Of a stretch of 64,000 bases of DNA, positions 1-12,800 are shown one piece after another. Within the stretch, counting starts at the first letter, position 1; each line of letters starts with the position of its first letter. Location: the NCBI GenBank assembly GCA_034509425.1, contig JAVTVJ010000121.1:992001-1056000 (forward strand). The letters run 5' to 3'. The notes below the pieces were generated by a model, which was not told the origin of the DNA, did not search any database, and saw nothing but the letters and a program-made list of their open reading frames with translations. The translations under genes were made by a program, and so were the position numbers. The DNA comes from Eopsaltria australis. Taxonomy: Eukaryota > Chordata > Aves > Passeriformes > Petroicidae.

Positions 1-3000
1 TTATAGAAACTTAAATAGTAGTCCTGTATCGAGTGTAGTGTGCCTTTCTGTACAGAATATTAGAAAGATGCAAAAACCCACTGGAAATAACATGTATGAG
101 ATAATCATAGTCTTGCTCAGTGTGGGTTGAAATTACAAATTCTTCTGGAACTGGTGCCTCTAGAAGCAGTTGACAGACGGCTAACCTTAAATAAAGTGGG
201 CAACAGTGGGAGCCACTTTGTCAGTTCTTGAAGAGCTAACAGATATCATTAAGAACATTAAATCGTACAAAACAGGAAATATGTCTCTGAATGCATTGCT
301 TCAAAATTGGAAGATATTTTTGCTCAGCGCCTCATCTGTTTCATGTAAAACTTCATTGACTTTGTAAAATGTATTCAGCCTTGTGAATTGTTCCGCGATG
401 AAATTTGTATACAATATTTATTCTGTTATACTGGTAAAAGTTCAGTGGGTGGGATCTTCTGTTCTGCAGAATTAAAGTATAACATTATGGTGATTCTTAG
501 TGTAGTATCTCTAAAGAAACAACTCCATTTAATCTTCACAGAATACATACATCATGCCCATAGGAATAATTCATAAAAATAAATCACATTGACACATTCC
601 ATGATATCTTGTAAGGCCCTGCAGGATGGCAGTGGCAGCAGCCACTTCTATTTAGCATGTGTCTATTCCCCCAAAAGCTTTGTGTCCTACTTTTAATTTG
701 GCTTTACATCATGCTAAACAGTCTCTCAAATGTAGAAAAAAAGCCTTAAACAAATTATCAGATATTTCATTGCTAACCTTTCTAAAGGCTGTCTGTAGGT
801 CAGAGACATCAGTCCATCCTCTGTGATGAAGTTCTGTATACCTATAGAAGTTTTTCATGTGCAGTTTCTCTGCTGGTATGAAGTCTTAACAGAAAGGTTA
901 AACCAATTAATATGAAGAATCATAGGCTCATGAGATCATAGGTAGTTCATGTTGGAACCTCAGAAGGTCAATGAATCAAATGGTATGTGGGGATGACCAG
1001 CTATCCAGATACAGCAAAGCTAAATCAGACCAAAAAGGTGGCACTGAGCCGGTCACAAGACCAGTGTCATGAGTACCATGAGATAAATGTAACAGCCCTG
1101 GTATTGCCTTGTGTCATTGCAGTTGTAGTTCCTTATGTACCAAAGTATCACTGGTTATTATTCACTGGTAGTCTGAAAAGCTATGCTGAAGGAAATGGTT
1201 CTTGTCTCAAGAAATCTCTTTAGGCTTCTTAAAACTGTTTTCTTATCCATTAAAATTAAGCCTGTCCCATGGGGAAAAAAAGTCTGGGTACCGCTTTTTA
1301 GCAAATAAAAGCTGTTTAGGTATTATGTATTCTGTAGTGGAGAGGTAAAAAATACGCTCTGAAAATGTGAAATGCAAATAAGTAATAAGTCATAGTAAAG
1401 AGCTAAGTTTTATTTTATTTATAAGCTACAATTGCCCAAATAACTGTAAAATGCCCTATAAAAAAAAAGTCCTGCTTGTTTGGAGTTGCCTGAAGGATGG
1501 CCTTGTCTCACAGACTAAGGAGTAAAACCTCATGCTATTTATCATTTCATTTTAACCACCATAAATGCAATATAAACTTACATAGCTGCAGCATAAAACT
1601 AAAAATACCTACCAAACACCACCTCTCCCAGCAAGCAGGTCTCACTCAAATGATACTCTATTATTATTTGATTTAAGGACAGTTTTAAAGCTATATTGAT
1701 ATATAGTTGCAACATGTTTTACAGTGTTCTTATAATACCAGGTATAAGGTGGAAATGTAGAAACTGTTTCCTATTGAAATGAATATGTATTTTAAAATGT
1801 GATGAGTGAAATCGGGTGAGTGGAATTTCACACAGAAAAAAAGTTAAATTCATGATCCCTGCATTAAAAAATTTAGAAAATCGTTGCTTTCACAGGTAAT
1901 ATAAACTTAAGGAATTCTTTAGGTATTGTACAGGTGTTAGGAAATGCAGGTCATATATACAAATTCCAATAAAACATCTGAAGGCAGTAAATTAAGAATA
2001 CATTTCTCATAAAGTTTGAAAATATATTTAAGTAAGGTGTAGGGCATAATCTCTTTAAATATTTGTGTATCAAATAACAATAATGAGAGGTTTTAGGTTG
2101 ACATTATTAGCTTTTCTGAATAAAGGTAGTATATCCCTAGTGATAAACTGTATAAATTATCCAGGTTTTTCTTGATGTACCTCTACTCTATAAGCCAGAA
2201 TTAAAATACAGTATGTAGAATGTTACCCAGTTCTAGTTTTAAATGTCAAATTGCTTAAAATCTTTTTTATTATGTGTTCCATTTGAAGCTATTATAGTTT
2301 AGTTCTTCTTGGCAAGCCTTTAAGCAAGGTTATTGTCTACTCTTACGTTATATGTGAGGCAACTGAGATAAAGAAAATTAAACTGACCTATATGAAGTTA
2401 CTTGACTATTGGCTGAGTTGAAAGCCCAGAAAGAAAATCATAGCTCCCCTGAAGAGAAGCCTGAAACTTTGAGATGGTTCAGAAGGGCCAGATTCTGCTG
2501 CAGGTCTTCTATTTGTGCTGCTAAAATGTTTTCCTTAACATTAAAAATAAGAGCAAAGATAGTAATATTTAAAACTATGAAGTGGAAAGCAGTATTCAAA
2601 ATTATTTCTACAACAGTAGCCTCAGAAACCTTAAACTGAGTCTGACATTGAAAAAAAATTGCAAACTGTACAATAATTCTTGCCTCACAGAGATAAAAGT
2701 ATGTTCTGAACTTCTGCTTGGGCTCAGCAACCCCTCAATTTTCAGTTCTCAGCCAGGACCCTGATGGCAATGCAGCTGCTCAGGTCTCTAATAACCATCA
2801 CTTCAATCACCATCAGCAATGAATGTAAACTTTGGAATTGCCTTCAGCTATATGATTAATTTAAATATTCTGTGCAGTTTGAAAAAGAGGGGATTAATAC
2901 AAAACAATGTTAGAAGAAAAATCTCTTGACTTTGAAATAACCATTTTTCTTAGAGAACATAATGAAAAATTTCTGCATGTAATATGAATTATTTTGACAG

Positions 3001-3452
3001 GCTGTGACATTTCTGCTGGAAATAGTTCTGAAGGGACACTGGATGGGCTATACTTTGGTCCTCCTTTGAAGCCAATAGCTCCATATCCATCGACTTCAAT
3101 CAGAACAGTATTATGGCAAGTACCTCTTATAACTGCTTTATTCTGCTTTTTATTTACAGATGATAAGTTTCTGCAGTTGCACTACCAGTTTATCTGTTTG
3201 TCTTTCCAATAACTTTTAAACGTATTTTCCAATTTTAATTCAATTTAACAAAGTGTACTTGTCTCCAAGACAGTAAATCTGTGCAAGTTTCATGAACATA
3301 AGAATTTGAGTGGAAGGACGTGAGCCCTAATAAGGCAAATGCAGAAAGACAGTGACCTTTAACCCTTCAGCTTGGTCTGCCCAACAACCAAGAGGCAACA
3401 GCTTGCATATGGTAGCAAACTAACCATGATACCCTGGTCTAATCACAGTATG
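1..3452. other. Non-coding AT-rich stretch, no gene recognised
   Basis: Open frames here are short (under 80 codons), lack recognisable domains and are frequently interrupted on both strands. I see no exon of the expected neighbour ZNF280D. The only feature I can pull out is a weak CR1-like trace at 918-985. If the synteny known from other vertebrates holds, this may be 5' intron or flank of ZNF280D read on the minus strand, but that is inference. Confidence 0.5.
918..985 (-). repeat. Possible degenerate CR1 LINE 3' end
   Basis: The stretch has repeated 'atcatagg' units, then 'gttggaacct' and an 'aaggtcaatgaatcaaa' tract. This order recalls the reverse complement of an avian CR1 3' end (AATCATAGAAT repeats, GTTGGAA, gACCT, AAGATCATC, GAGTCCAA). 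It is heavily diverged, so this may be an old copy or chance similarity. Confidence 0.35.
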
Positions 3453-3458
3453 TTCCAT
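3453..3458 (+). repeat. Target site duplication, left copy (TTCCAT)
   Basis: Six bases immediately outside the TG end of the LTR, identical to the six bases at 4079-4084. A 6-bp duplication is the length made by alpha/beta-type (ERVK-like) retroviral integrases. Confidence 0.85.
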
Positions 3459-4078
3459 TGTCGCGTTCCCTGCTTCTTAATCCCACTCTGATCCCGGCAG
3501 CAGAGCGCTAGCGTGATCCTGAGAAGCCGTCCGCGTTCCGATCGGGGAGGCTTCCTCGGGGAGCTGGTGGTGGGCTCCGCTAGTCTGCGTCGGGCTGAGG
3601 TGTTGGTGCCCTCAGAGCACTGCAGGATAGCAAAGAACTACCCAAAGAAGGAGGACTCTTAGTATGAGGGTTCGGCAGGTTTACTACCCCCAAGGGAGCT
3701 CAGGGACTAAGAGCCCCGAATAGCTCATGACATGGGTATTTAAGGGAGGGATAACATCCAATAATCTGAGGGTGCAGGGGCAATACAAGAGAGGGTCCAG
3801 GGTGCGCAGTCGAATGAGGTTCAGGGAGAGGAAGGGGGAAGAGAGAACAACGAATGAACAATCAGGTAACAGGGAATGTTCCAGAACTGGGATACATAGC
3901 AGACAAATCAAGGAACCAATAGCAGGAACTTGGGGTTTGTGGCTTGGTGGTCTAAACCATTGTCTCTGGCAGCTCAGGGGGGAAATTCTCTGTCTGTGGA
4001 ACATTCCACCAGAGGTCTTCGTCCTCTGCAAGTCTGTGGAGGGACTCTAATCCTTCCTGGTTCAGAACCACCACTACA
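3459..4078 (-). mobile_element. Solo LTR of an endogenous retrovirus (ERVK-like), minus orientation
   Basis: A 620-bp element begins TGTCGCG and ends CACTACA on the + strand, so it has TG...CA ends with 3-bp inverted termini, and it is flanked by perfect 6-bp duplications (TTCCAT). Read on the minus strand it has LTR order. A U3 of about 335 bp runs from 4078 and carries an inverted CCAAT box near 3914-3918. A TATA-like CTTAAATA follows at 3744-3737, then a polyA-signal variant AGTAAA at 3685-3680. A CpG-rich U5 runs to 3459. No primer-binding site, polypurine tract or gag/pol/env lies beside it, and the host duplications abut both ends, so this is a solo LTR left by LTR-LTR recombination. 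The 115-codon minus frame and 107-codon plus frame inside it are incidental. The 6-bp duplication and TGTAGT-type start on the minus strand suggest an alpha/betaretrovirus-related family; the family itself is not assigned. Confidence 0.85.
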
Positions 4079-4084
4079 TTCCAT
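4079..4084 (+). repeat. Target site duplication, right copy (TTCCAT)
   Basis: Exact match to 3453-3458 directly after the ACA end of the LTR. Both copies are intact, which suggests a fairly recent insertion. Confidence 0.85.
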
Positions 4085-7079
4085 ATTTGTAAATCCTCAA
4101 CTTTACAATAAAGATAAGGTGATACAGGGAATATAAAATGACTGACTAAAAGCTCATATTTTAACTTGGCCCTTACAGCTTTCAATGGCAATATATTTAT
4201 CCTGTATTTGATGGAGAACAATCACAAGTCTTTGCCGTCAAGACTTGGATCTCCTTTACTAAGTTTCAAGGAGTCACCCTCATGGACCATATTTACCCCA
4301 TTAACAGTGTAAAAAGTTTAACTATTTGATTACTCTTTTGTCATGATCTCTACAAATATGGCCGCTGAGCAGTTAAAATAATTCAATATGAACCAAAGAA
4401 ATTAATGAAGGATGAGCTCTCAATAGCCACTAAAAACAATAATCAAATGCAACTTCTTGCTTGAGAAATTATTAATTTTCTTATTGGCAGAAAGGGGAAT
4501 ATGTCAGGTACAGGATTACTCTGCTCGTGCCTGCTTCTTACGTACTTCCCTAAGTGTCCTGTACTGGCTAATGATTGATCTTTCTCATTAGTCTGGAAAT
4601 GATGCAATACCAGGAACAGGCACAGGGCCAAACCCATTTCTAATCTCCAGAATCCTACTGATTCACTACATAGTCACTACATTGAGAACATATGAGAGAC
4701 TGAACAGAGGAGAACAAACACTATACTGAGCTGTTATTTTGAAAATGGGCTACTGGGATAGGTGGGCCTTTGGTCTGAGCAGCATGGCTTTCTTATGTTC
4801 CCTGTTCTTATAAGCTGTTGAAACTTGACTTAAGGTTGTATTTCATTCAGAAGCTTCTTTGCCATAAGCCAGCTCCCCAGGACCTACAGCTGTGGTAGAA
4901 TTATGGCTCTGGAGGTTGTTACTACTGCTGTATAAGCACAGAAGAACTGAAAGGATAAACATGCTGTTTAGGAAGTAAACTCTTCAAGGAAAGAAAGGTA
5001 AAACTTAGATCTCAAAAATTCACTTTTCTTTGAAGTGTCCTTTAGCTCTAGACTTGAGACTTGTATAGAATAACCTTCTACATGGTATAACATCCACATT
5101 TTCCATGTTAGTTTCTAGTTTGAGAGCAGACTCATAACATTTCTGATGGACATAATCTTGAATGGGATGCTGTTCTGTAGCATCTGGAAACCATGCAGTT
5201 GCAATATGTATCTGAATGTGACAATGTCAAAATCATGTGAATATATAAGACAGTTAATCTGCATATGATAAAAGAGGGGTTCAGATGAGATAATGCAAAC
5301 TAGTTCATGAAAAGAATGGATACCATTCTTGAAGTCATCTGGCCTTGTATATTTACATGTCTGTCATGGAAACATTTTATGGTCAAAATAGAAATATGCT
5401 GTGTACAGTAATACTATCACATTATTATTTCTGACACTGGTTTTGGTTGTTTGGGTTTTTTTTTTCTCTGAGAAAGACTAACCAGGATAATCAACTATCT
5501 TCAGTAAGTGAGACAACTCCCCTAGATTCTCCTATGTTAAGAGCCCCATAAGGGCAAAGTATGGGGGACAAGACATATTTTATGAAGCTTAATCTTAAAT
5601 GATGAATGTAAAAAGAACATTAAATGTACTCAATCAATAGTTCTCTGGGCAGAGCACTTGCAATTCTGTCTCTTATTTCTAACAAATATTTATGTTAAAT
5701 ACAAGGAAGTTTTAAATATGTATGACAAGGACATACATATTTGCATTCCCAAATGAAAATTAATCTGATGTATTTTGCAGATTTTGTTAAAAATAATAAT
5801 AATATTGATAATATATGAGGAAGGAAATACTTTAGTATTAACCATTGTCTTCATACAAGAGTCCACCTATGATGTGGCTGCAACAATATTCAAAATAGAA
5901 CCTCAGCTCTGAGCTTTGTTTTTCTTCCTACAGCCTTAAAAACTCTGTATTATCACTCTACTGATTTACGAAATGAAGCTTCTTTCAGTGTAGTTCTCTA
6001 TGTGCTTGGTGTAAAGCATTCCTACTGTTCTTCAAAGTTGTGATTTTCCTCTGTAAATTTGGTCCTCTGTTATCCATTAGTTCCCCAAAGTGCATCATCT
6101 GATGGTCCATTAGCTGTGTGAAGGGTAGAAACTGTTCCCATCAGTGCCAAGCAGGGAATTAGTGTTGGGCAGGAATCTCGTGCATGAGGGACCCATGGGA
6201 CTGGCTGATGAATAGCTGTAGTCAGACTTCAGTTAAATTCTTTCAAGCAATTTGAGAATGTAAAACATTATCTATGGGTTATATGGCTTTTGATTACATT
6301 AAAGCAATTATTTCCTGGCTCCTGTGAAACTTTAGAGATGAGGAAATGTTCAAAAAGTTCTGTGTAAAACAGATGGCTGATTCCACTTCCGGTGGCAGGC
6401 AGAATACCAGAATTTTGTCTGCCGGAAAGTAACTGCCTAAAGTTATCTTCCCCTGGCTTTATGTCCCTGGGTTCTTTGGTCACCAACAAGGGTTGACCTT
6501 ATAACTACTCCTTTCTTCAGTGGATACACTAAGAGTCTCCTGTTTTCCTCTCCTTTAATCCTTGTTTCCATTACATGCATGAATGTGATCTAATTTTCCT
6601 TGACTGAGATTAGCAAGTAAGTTTGTGATTTATTAAGAAAACTTCTCCATCCCCATGAACACTGTGATTGTCTGCAAGTGATTTCCCTAGGAAACCAAGC
6701 TAAAAGTGGTGATACTTTATCCTTTCTGCAAACTATCTTTATTCTGACTACCTAGCCAATATCCTTCAGTGTGAGAACTTACTGGTGAAAGATGCTTTGC
6801 CCCAATGGCTTTCACTAGTAATGATGATCCTAGGGATATTTCACAACTGTTCACGTTGGACTGTGTGATGTCATCATCATAAACAATGCATAGTGACGGG
6901 CATGTAGTTTACATAGGAAACTTAAAGCATTGTATTATGTCCTCACTGAAAATAAGTCCCTTTTTAAACCTCAGTTACATGATTCTTTGTTGTAATCTGT
7001 GTCTTCTGAGTTTATAAATGGGTTCTCTAAAAATGGAGTAGTTCAAAGTGCTGCAGCTGCACAGCCTCTGGACTGTTTA
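4085..7079. other. Non-coding AT-rich stretch, nothing recognised
   Basis: Only short chance open frames on both strands, the longest about 73 codons. No exon with convincing splice sites, no RNA gene and no clear interspersed repeat was seen. By eye A often exceeds T on the + strand here, opposite to the TCF12 intron to the right. Confidence 0.5.
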
Positions 7080-7215
7080 TGCCAGCAGTCTGTCCCTGCG
7101 GTAGCGGGGCCGTGCCGCATCCCACACCCCGCACCGGCTCTCGGTGGGACCGGCTGGCTGCGACACCGCGCCGTGGTCCCGGGGATCACCTCCTGGGAGC
7201 GGTCGGCGTGGCCAT
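7080..7215. other. Small GC-rich, CpG-containing patch
   Basis: About 135 bp of abruptly GC-rich sequence with many CpGs (gcggtagcggggccgtgccg, gcgacaccgcgccgtgg) in AT-rich surroundings, some 450 bp left of the first CpG island. It could be an outlying part of that island, an untranslated exon or a small regulatory element. Open frames of about 64-73 codons cross it on both strands, but their composition follows GC content and I give them no coding weight. Confidence 0.4.
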
Positions 7216-7639
7216 GCTGAGAGTTCCTGAACAGAAAGGTTGAGATACGTTAGAAAAAAAAACCAGAACAACTTTCTCCGGGGATATCAATCTGCTTTCA
7301 ATGTAATGAATGCTTTAATTAAACATCTAAACACGTTTCTATTAAGCTTTAGACCATAGTGATTTTTAAAGCCACCTTTAAAGACAATATAATTTAGATT
7401 AATTTTATTAAGCTTGTGTAAGTCTCTCGTGACTACTTACTTCTCTGTAAGTAGCAAAGTACTGTAAAAGCAAGAAAACATTATGTTGCTTTTAGCATGA
7501 ACTTGTTGATTGTTTTTAGGTAATTTGAGAAATATTGGCTTAAAATGAGTACCCAAGCCAGCTCCTGTGTGATTTATTTATTTAAACTGCTTACTTCTTC
7601 ACTGATGGTGTTCAGGTTCGTTTCTTGAACTAGGGGAAG

Positions 7640-8530
7640 ATGAGGCGTGTTCCAGGCGCACATGGCCACGAGCTGCGCCGCGCTCGTACGGAGCCCTCGT
7701 GCTGGTAACTCCCGCAGGAAGGGGGAGTGCAGGGCTTGGGGCGGCAGCAGGGAATACGGGAAATCAGACTTTTTCCCCTCTGCCGAGCCGTTTCGAGCAC
7801 TGCTGCCCCGCCAGCCCCGCAGCGGGAGCCAAGCCGGCAGGCGCAGGGCGGCGGGGACGGCACGGCACGGGACAGGACAGGACAGGACAGCACAAAACGC
7901 GGCGCTGCTCCAAACGCGGCTCCCGCGAGGGCCCGCGGCCACCGGAGCGTGCCACAGTCGCACACGGCCTAACCCCGGTCTGGGCGGGACGGGACGGGGC
8001 TGGGCTCCCTGATATTTCGTAACCGGCCCCGGGGAGGGCTCAGCCGGCCCGCCCCGCCCCGGGACCTGCGGCGAGGAGCGGCCCCCGACCCTCCCCCGCG
8101 GCCGCCGCTCCCCTCCCCCGGCCGGCGGAAGGACAAATAGTCCTCGCCGCATTGTTCGGCTCCGCACAACTTCGGGCCGCTCTCGGCCGGCGGGCGGAGG
8201 GGCGGCCCCGCGGAGGGGCGGCGGGGCAGCGGGGCAGCGGCCGGGCGGGCACGGACGCTCCGGTCCCCCGGGGCAGCGGGGCTCGGGGCGGTGCTGGGGG
8301 CGGGCTGCGCTCGGCGCGCCCGGGGCTCCGCCGCGGGGTTCGCGCAGCCCGAGGGGCCGCTGGCGGGGCAGCTCCGCCGGCCTCGGTCCCGCCGCCCCCG
8401 GGCTCTGTGGTCGCGGTCACGGCTGGCGGGTGGCCCCAAACGCCTTTGGGTGTCCGGCCCGGTTCTGCTGCGGGGAGCGGGACCAGGAGGAGCCATCTCT
8501 GATGTGGTCCTCCCGCCGCGATTTCTCCTT
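7640..8530. promoter_or_regulatory. CpG island 1, candidate promoter
   Basis: Nearly 900 bp of dense CpG with many GGGCGG/CCGCCC Sp1-type boxes and no consistent reading frame. It is a typical vertebrate CpG-island promoter. On the minus strand a donor-like GTAAGC (7594-7589) would end an untranslated first exon at 7595, which would suit a leftward gene such as ZNF280D, known to lie head-to-head with TCF12 in mammals. Equally it could be an upstream alternative TCF12 promoter. The overlapping open frames here are Pro/Arg/Ala/Gly-rich artefacts of GC content. Confidence 0.6.
7870..7890 (+). repeat. Short tandem repeat (GGACA)4
   Basis: Four perfect copies of the pentamer GGACA inside CpG island 1, next to related GGGAC units at about 7983-7998. 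Too short to be more than a local microsatellite. Confidence 0.8.
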
Positions 8531-11500
8531 TCAGTCGCCTTCTTTTTTTTAACCTCCTTCCCCCAGACAACTTTTGTAGGAATTCCTCTTGAGAGGAGGT
8601 CCCTTACGGCGAGCTAAAGCTTTTACTCACTCCCTGCTCAACCACAAGCACTTGGCAAGCACTTTGTCAGCGGCAGCAAACAAGTGAAGTGTAGCTGTCA
8701 GTGCCCCACAGAAACAGATTTTGACTTAACAATAGTCACTCTGCATATGTTCTGTCTGGTCACCTCCTAAGTAGTACTCTTTGGTGACAGGTTCACCATT
8801 GTAGCCTCCTGAAAATGTTCTAAATCTTTCCGATTGTAGAATATGTTACATAATATATATGTTATATAATTTTAATTACCGCGAGGTAAATATAGCAGGC
8901 AGCAAATTCGGTTATCTGTAAGATGGGCTGTACTGATAACAGCAAGCACTGCGCAATCATGAGACTTGGGCATAGGAGCACAGCTCTGTGCTCTTTTGTA
9001 GGATACTTTTCCAGTCTGTTTTGTGAGGAAGAGCTGTAGGAAGAACAGAATGCCTCTCCAAGAATTTCATCCAAAAGTTTCATGCATTGTAACAAAAATA
9101 TTTTAATTTTTTATTGGGTCAAGTAATGTTCCAGGTGAAGGAACACATCAGTGAGAAAATGGAATTGCTTTGTCCATTCTAGTGCAGGAAAAAATGTTGT
9201 TTTCTCCTTATTGCTGACTCCAAATGAGCATTGCTCTCTGTACAGGGAAGTTTACTGGAAGCAATATAAAGAATTCAGTGGTTTAGGTGATGGTGGGAAT
9301 TTGTTGTAAGAAACCAAACAAGAACAACAACAAACTGGAGCAGGGAAGAAGGTTTGCTGACTTTTCTCCAGGGCTATGGATTTGCTGAGCAATAGCATTT
9401 ATCTTGAATAAATTGTTGGCTGTGGATGCAAGCTGAGCACATACATGTTGATTTAAAGGAGCCATTCCAGTGAAAACTCCATCCTTGGTCAAGTGCTCTG
9501 TCGGGGATCACCCTAGGAGGTTGGATGGTGATGGTGAATTAATTCAGTATCTGTAAATTTAAGAATAAATAAGCCAAAAGGAGACATGCAAGCTTAATGA
9601 TTCTATTCACACAGGCATGATACATTAAATAGTAATACAGAATACATTTTCTCACATCCCTGAATGCACAACAGCTGTCTGCTGTATCAAATATTTTTCC
9701 TTTAAGGAGTGGATGGAAAGCAATTCATGAAGGCTGTGAAAACCGTGTATGAGTGTGATTATTTTCAGGGAGTTGTGCTCAAGTGATTTGGGTTTTATAT
9801 TCCTCTTAATTTTTTTATGTTCTGTATGTAATTCTTCATTTTCATGGTCACATTGAAGCATGTGGAAGAATGCTGCCATTGCCATCTGGCAAGTAGCAAT
9901 TCCCTGATTGCTCTGGTTGGTCGCTGACCATATTGATGTTGGTAGCTCAGCTGTCAGGGCAGTTACCATAAAGATTTACAGTTGTATTGTGTGTTCTGTC
10001 AGCATCTGGAGTTTACTGATGACTTTGTGTGCAGAGGTTTACCTGCCTGTTATTTGCACTACTCCATGACAGACTGACGACTTCTCTAAGGGAAGGGTAT
10101 TTATCTACAACACTGATACTTATCTTGGTAGAAAATTAATTGATGAAAATATTTTTGGGAAAGCATCTACAGGAATACAGTCCTGATTGCTGGAGTCCTG
10201 GCTTGTGAAATCACCAGCAAAATTATTAGTGCTTATGATTGCTCCTGTATTTTCCTTCTATCCATCTAATCGTTGCTCCCTACATAGTGAAGACCTTTTC
10301 TTTTTAATGAAGTGAAAGAAAAGAGGGTGTAACAGTCACAGAAGGGGGTAGCATTTTAGCCTGCAACATAATGTACAGGAAAGGTACAGTTGTGTTGCCA
10401 AACAGTTGGAAGTTTTTGGTTTTTGTGTGATTTATATATTCTGCTTGCTGCATTTGCACATGTGCAAGGAAAGAACTGTATCTTGGAGTTGCTGCAGGAA
10501 TGAGACTGAAAGTATTTCCTTTGTTGCAAATGGGAAACCATTGTACCTGTTTGAACCAGGTTTCAGACACTGATTTCTTCAGATCTTTTTAAATGTTTAC
10601 AACATCTACTGCTTTGGGTTTGGGTTTTTTTTTTTCATTTTAGTATTGACAACATCGGGTTTTGTTTCATTTTCTGTGTGTGGCTATGACACAATAAGGA
10701 TATAAAATGCATTTTTAAAAACCCTTACCTTTGCAGTGAACAGGAATAATTTATAGGGAGTGGCAGAGCTGAAAGGATTCTAAGTAACACCTTGAGCATG
10801 GGGTTGGAGATTCTGAGAATAGGTGAAAGACAGTATTGCACAGACACAGAACATCATGCCTTCGTGTTCTGAGTGTACATGTTAGTTCTGACCAGTGTTA
10901 CATGGTAAGGGGTTAAAAACTGTATAAATTAAAGATTCCAAATCTCAGCACTGTGGAAGAATATGTTCAGCACCCAGGAAACATTAGATTAATTATATTT
11001 TGAATTTTACTGTAACAAGGATGTGATAATTACTGATCTTCCACACCCGTTTTAGTTGAGCTACCTGCAGGAGTATGTTCTGAAATTTCTGACTTGGCCA
11101 ACTCACTACAATTTTGTGTCCCCAAGCAATCTTCTTTAGATCAGACTCACAGTGTATTTTGGGTCAAAGCATACCTTCCCTGAGGCCTTGTGTACTTGCT
11201 AAATTGTCTGGCGTAATTTCTGGAAAGTTCATTTATGTTCTGATAATTTTTCTCTAAGTGCCTTGAAGTTTTTCTGAGAACGGCTGAGGCATGGAGATGT
11301 AGTGCAGAAGAATGGCTGCCACAATGTGACTTTGGTGATGAGCCTGTTTACTCACGATCTGCACGAGAAAGTGGCATGTCATTGTGGAACAAATAAAACA
11401 TTTTATGGTTTATTTTATGGTATTTTGTGTGACTTTAAACCCTGTGCCATGGATTATGTGGGTATATCATCTTCCACTCAAAGTTTCTAGCTACAAATAA

Positions 11501-12429
11501 AAGCCTATAAATGTGAACCTTAAAATCTGATGTCAGAGGGCAAACGCAAAGTATCTGTATTAACAAAGAATCTATAATTATCTATATCTTAACAAAAATA
11601 AGTTATAATTTTTATCCAATTACACATCAGTACAAATAATTGTTAGCATTATTGCCTCCACTTCTTTTACATTCAGCCAGTTTTCTAATCAATGCTTATC
11701 AGCGTTGCAGCTGTACTAAATGGTTCTGAGTGCTCCTACCAGTTAAAAAGTAGCGCTTCCAGAGAAACAATATCTTCTCAGTAGGTTCATAGGGGATCTT
11801 GTAACAAAAATATGTTAAAGAATGTTGCACATGAAATGTGTGATGATCTCTGTCAATGGGTACTTCCCTCTGAAGTGTAGTATTATTTATACATCAAAGA
11901 GGAAAAGTACATACTTATATCCCTCAGGGGCACAGAGAATGGAAGACATTGTGTTGGAATTTTAATACAAATTGCTTCCTGCATTTCTAAGTGGTAAATA
12001 TATGAATATTCATAGAATCACGAGGCCAAATGATCATCCAGCACAAGGCATGTAAGGGAGGAAAATGGAGGAGAATCTCCAGTTTGTCTTTGCCTGGGGG
12101 TGGTAAGTTTGTTACCGCATTCCCCTTCCTCCGGAAGATGTCACAGTTAGGGCCTGGAGAGGGAAGAGTTGATTTGGAAGGGAAGGGTGTGTGGCTGGAG
12201 AGCCCTCGGTACAGCCTGCTGCTTTCCAGAGCTGGGGCACTGCCAAGCAGCAGCCTGTGAGGGATGTGCACTCCTGCACACAGTGTGCCCTTCCTCTCTG
12301 CGCTTACCGGCTCCCTGCAGCCTTTTAGCTTCTCCGGGATTTTAGTATCCTTTTTCATTGTCCTTGCGTTTTGTAAATACCCTGCTCCAAAAGAATAATA
12401 TGCCAGTAGCTGCATAGATTATTGCTTTC
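8531..12429. other. Inter-island non-coding stretch
   Basis: AT-rich sequence between the two CpG islands. Open frames reach at most about 140 codons (near 11987-12415, minus) with no recognisable domain, and none has matching splice sites. A weak CR1-like fragment near 12010-12040 was not firm enough to list. If TCF12 or a leftward gene starts in the opposite island, this would be first-intron sequence. Confidence 0.45.
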
Positions 12430-12800
12430 TAATTCTCACTTTCCGAGAGACTGGTAGGTGGCCCTCGGTAGCTGGGGTCAGAAAAGAGCAGGCCCAGCCC
12501 CAGGTGGTGGCAAGTAGGTGCCACCTGGGGGCTCTGCAGGCTCGAGAGACGGGTGTGCGACAGAGCCCCGGCACCGCTGCGCTCGGTGCCGGCGAGAGGC
12601 GTGCGCTTGCCTTAGGCCGGTTCGCTGGTGTGTGGGGTGGCTTTACAGACGCGAAATAAACTTCCCAGCAGGACAGGCTGGCAGTGCGGTTTTGTGAGAA
12701 GGAGACGGAGCACAAAAGAGTGATTTGTCTGTAGCGGTGGCAGGACCCAAATGAGGGCGCAGGTTCTTCGCACGCTGCTTCCCATTCGTGCACGGAAGCC
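12430..12800. other. GC-rich shoulder upstream of the TCF12 island
   Basis: Moderately GC-rich with scattered CpGs (for example gtgcgacagagccccggcaccgc), separated from the main island by about 200 bp of AT-rich DNA. A 124-codon minus-strand frame spans it but shows no domain and has no convincing splice context. It is best read as a CpG-island shore or an upstream regulatory element. Confidence 0.4.

Noticed and set aside
3684..4031. 115-codon minus and 107-codon plus frames
   Set aside because: They lie wholly inside the solo LTR; no retroviral protein is encoded there.
1..7000. ZNF280D coding exons on the minus strand
   Set aside because: Expected by synteny, but the remembered N-terminal or zinc-finger sequence was not found; any exons here would be untranslated.
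8040..8570. 176-codon frame in CpG island 1 and overlapping frames
   Set aside because: Same GC artefact; frames overlap on both strands and share no recognisable motif.
12010..12045. CR1-like 'catagaatcac...gatcatccag' fragment
   Set aside because: Only two short matching words separated by unrelated sequence; too weak to call.
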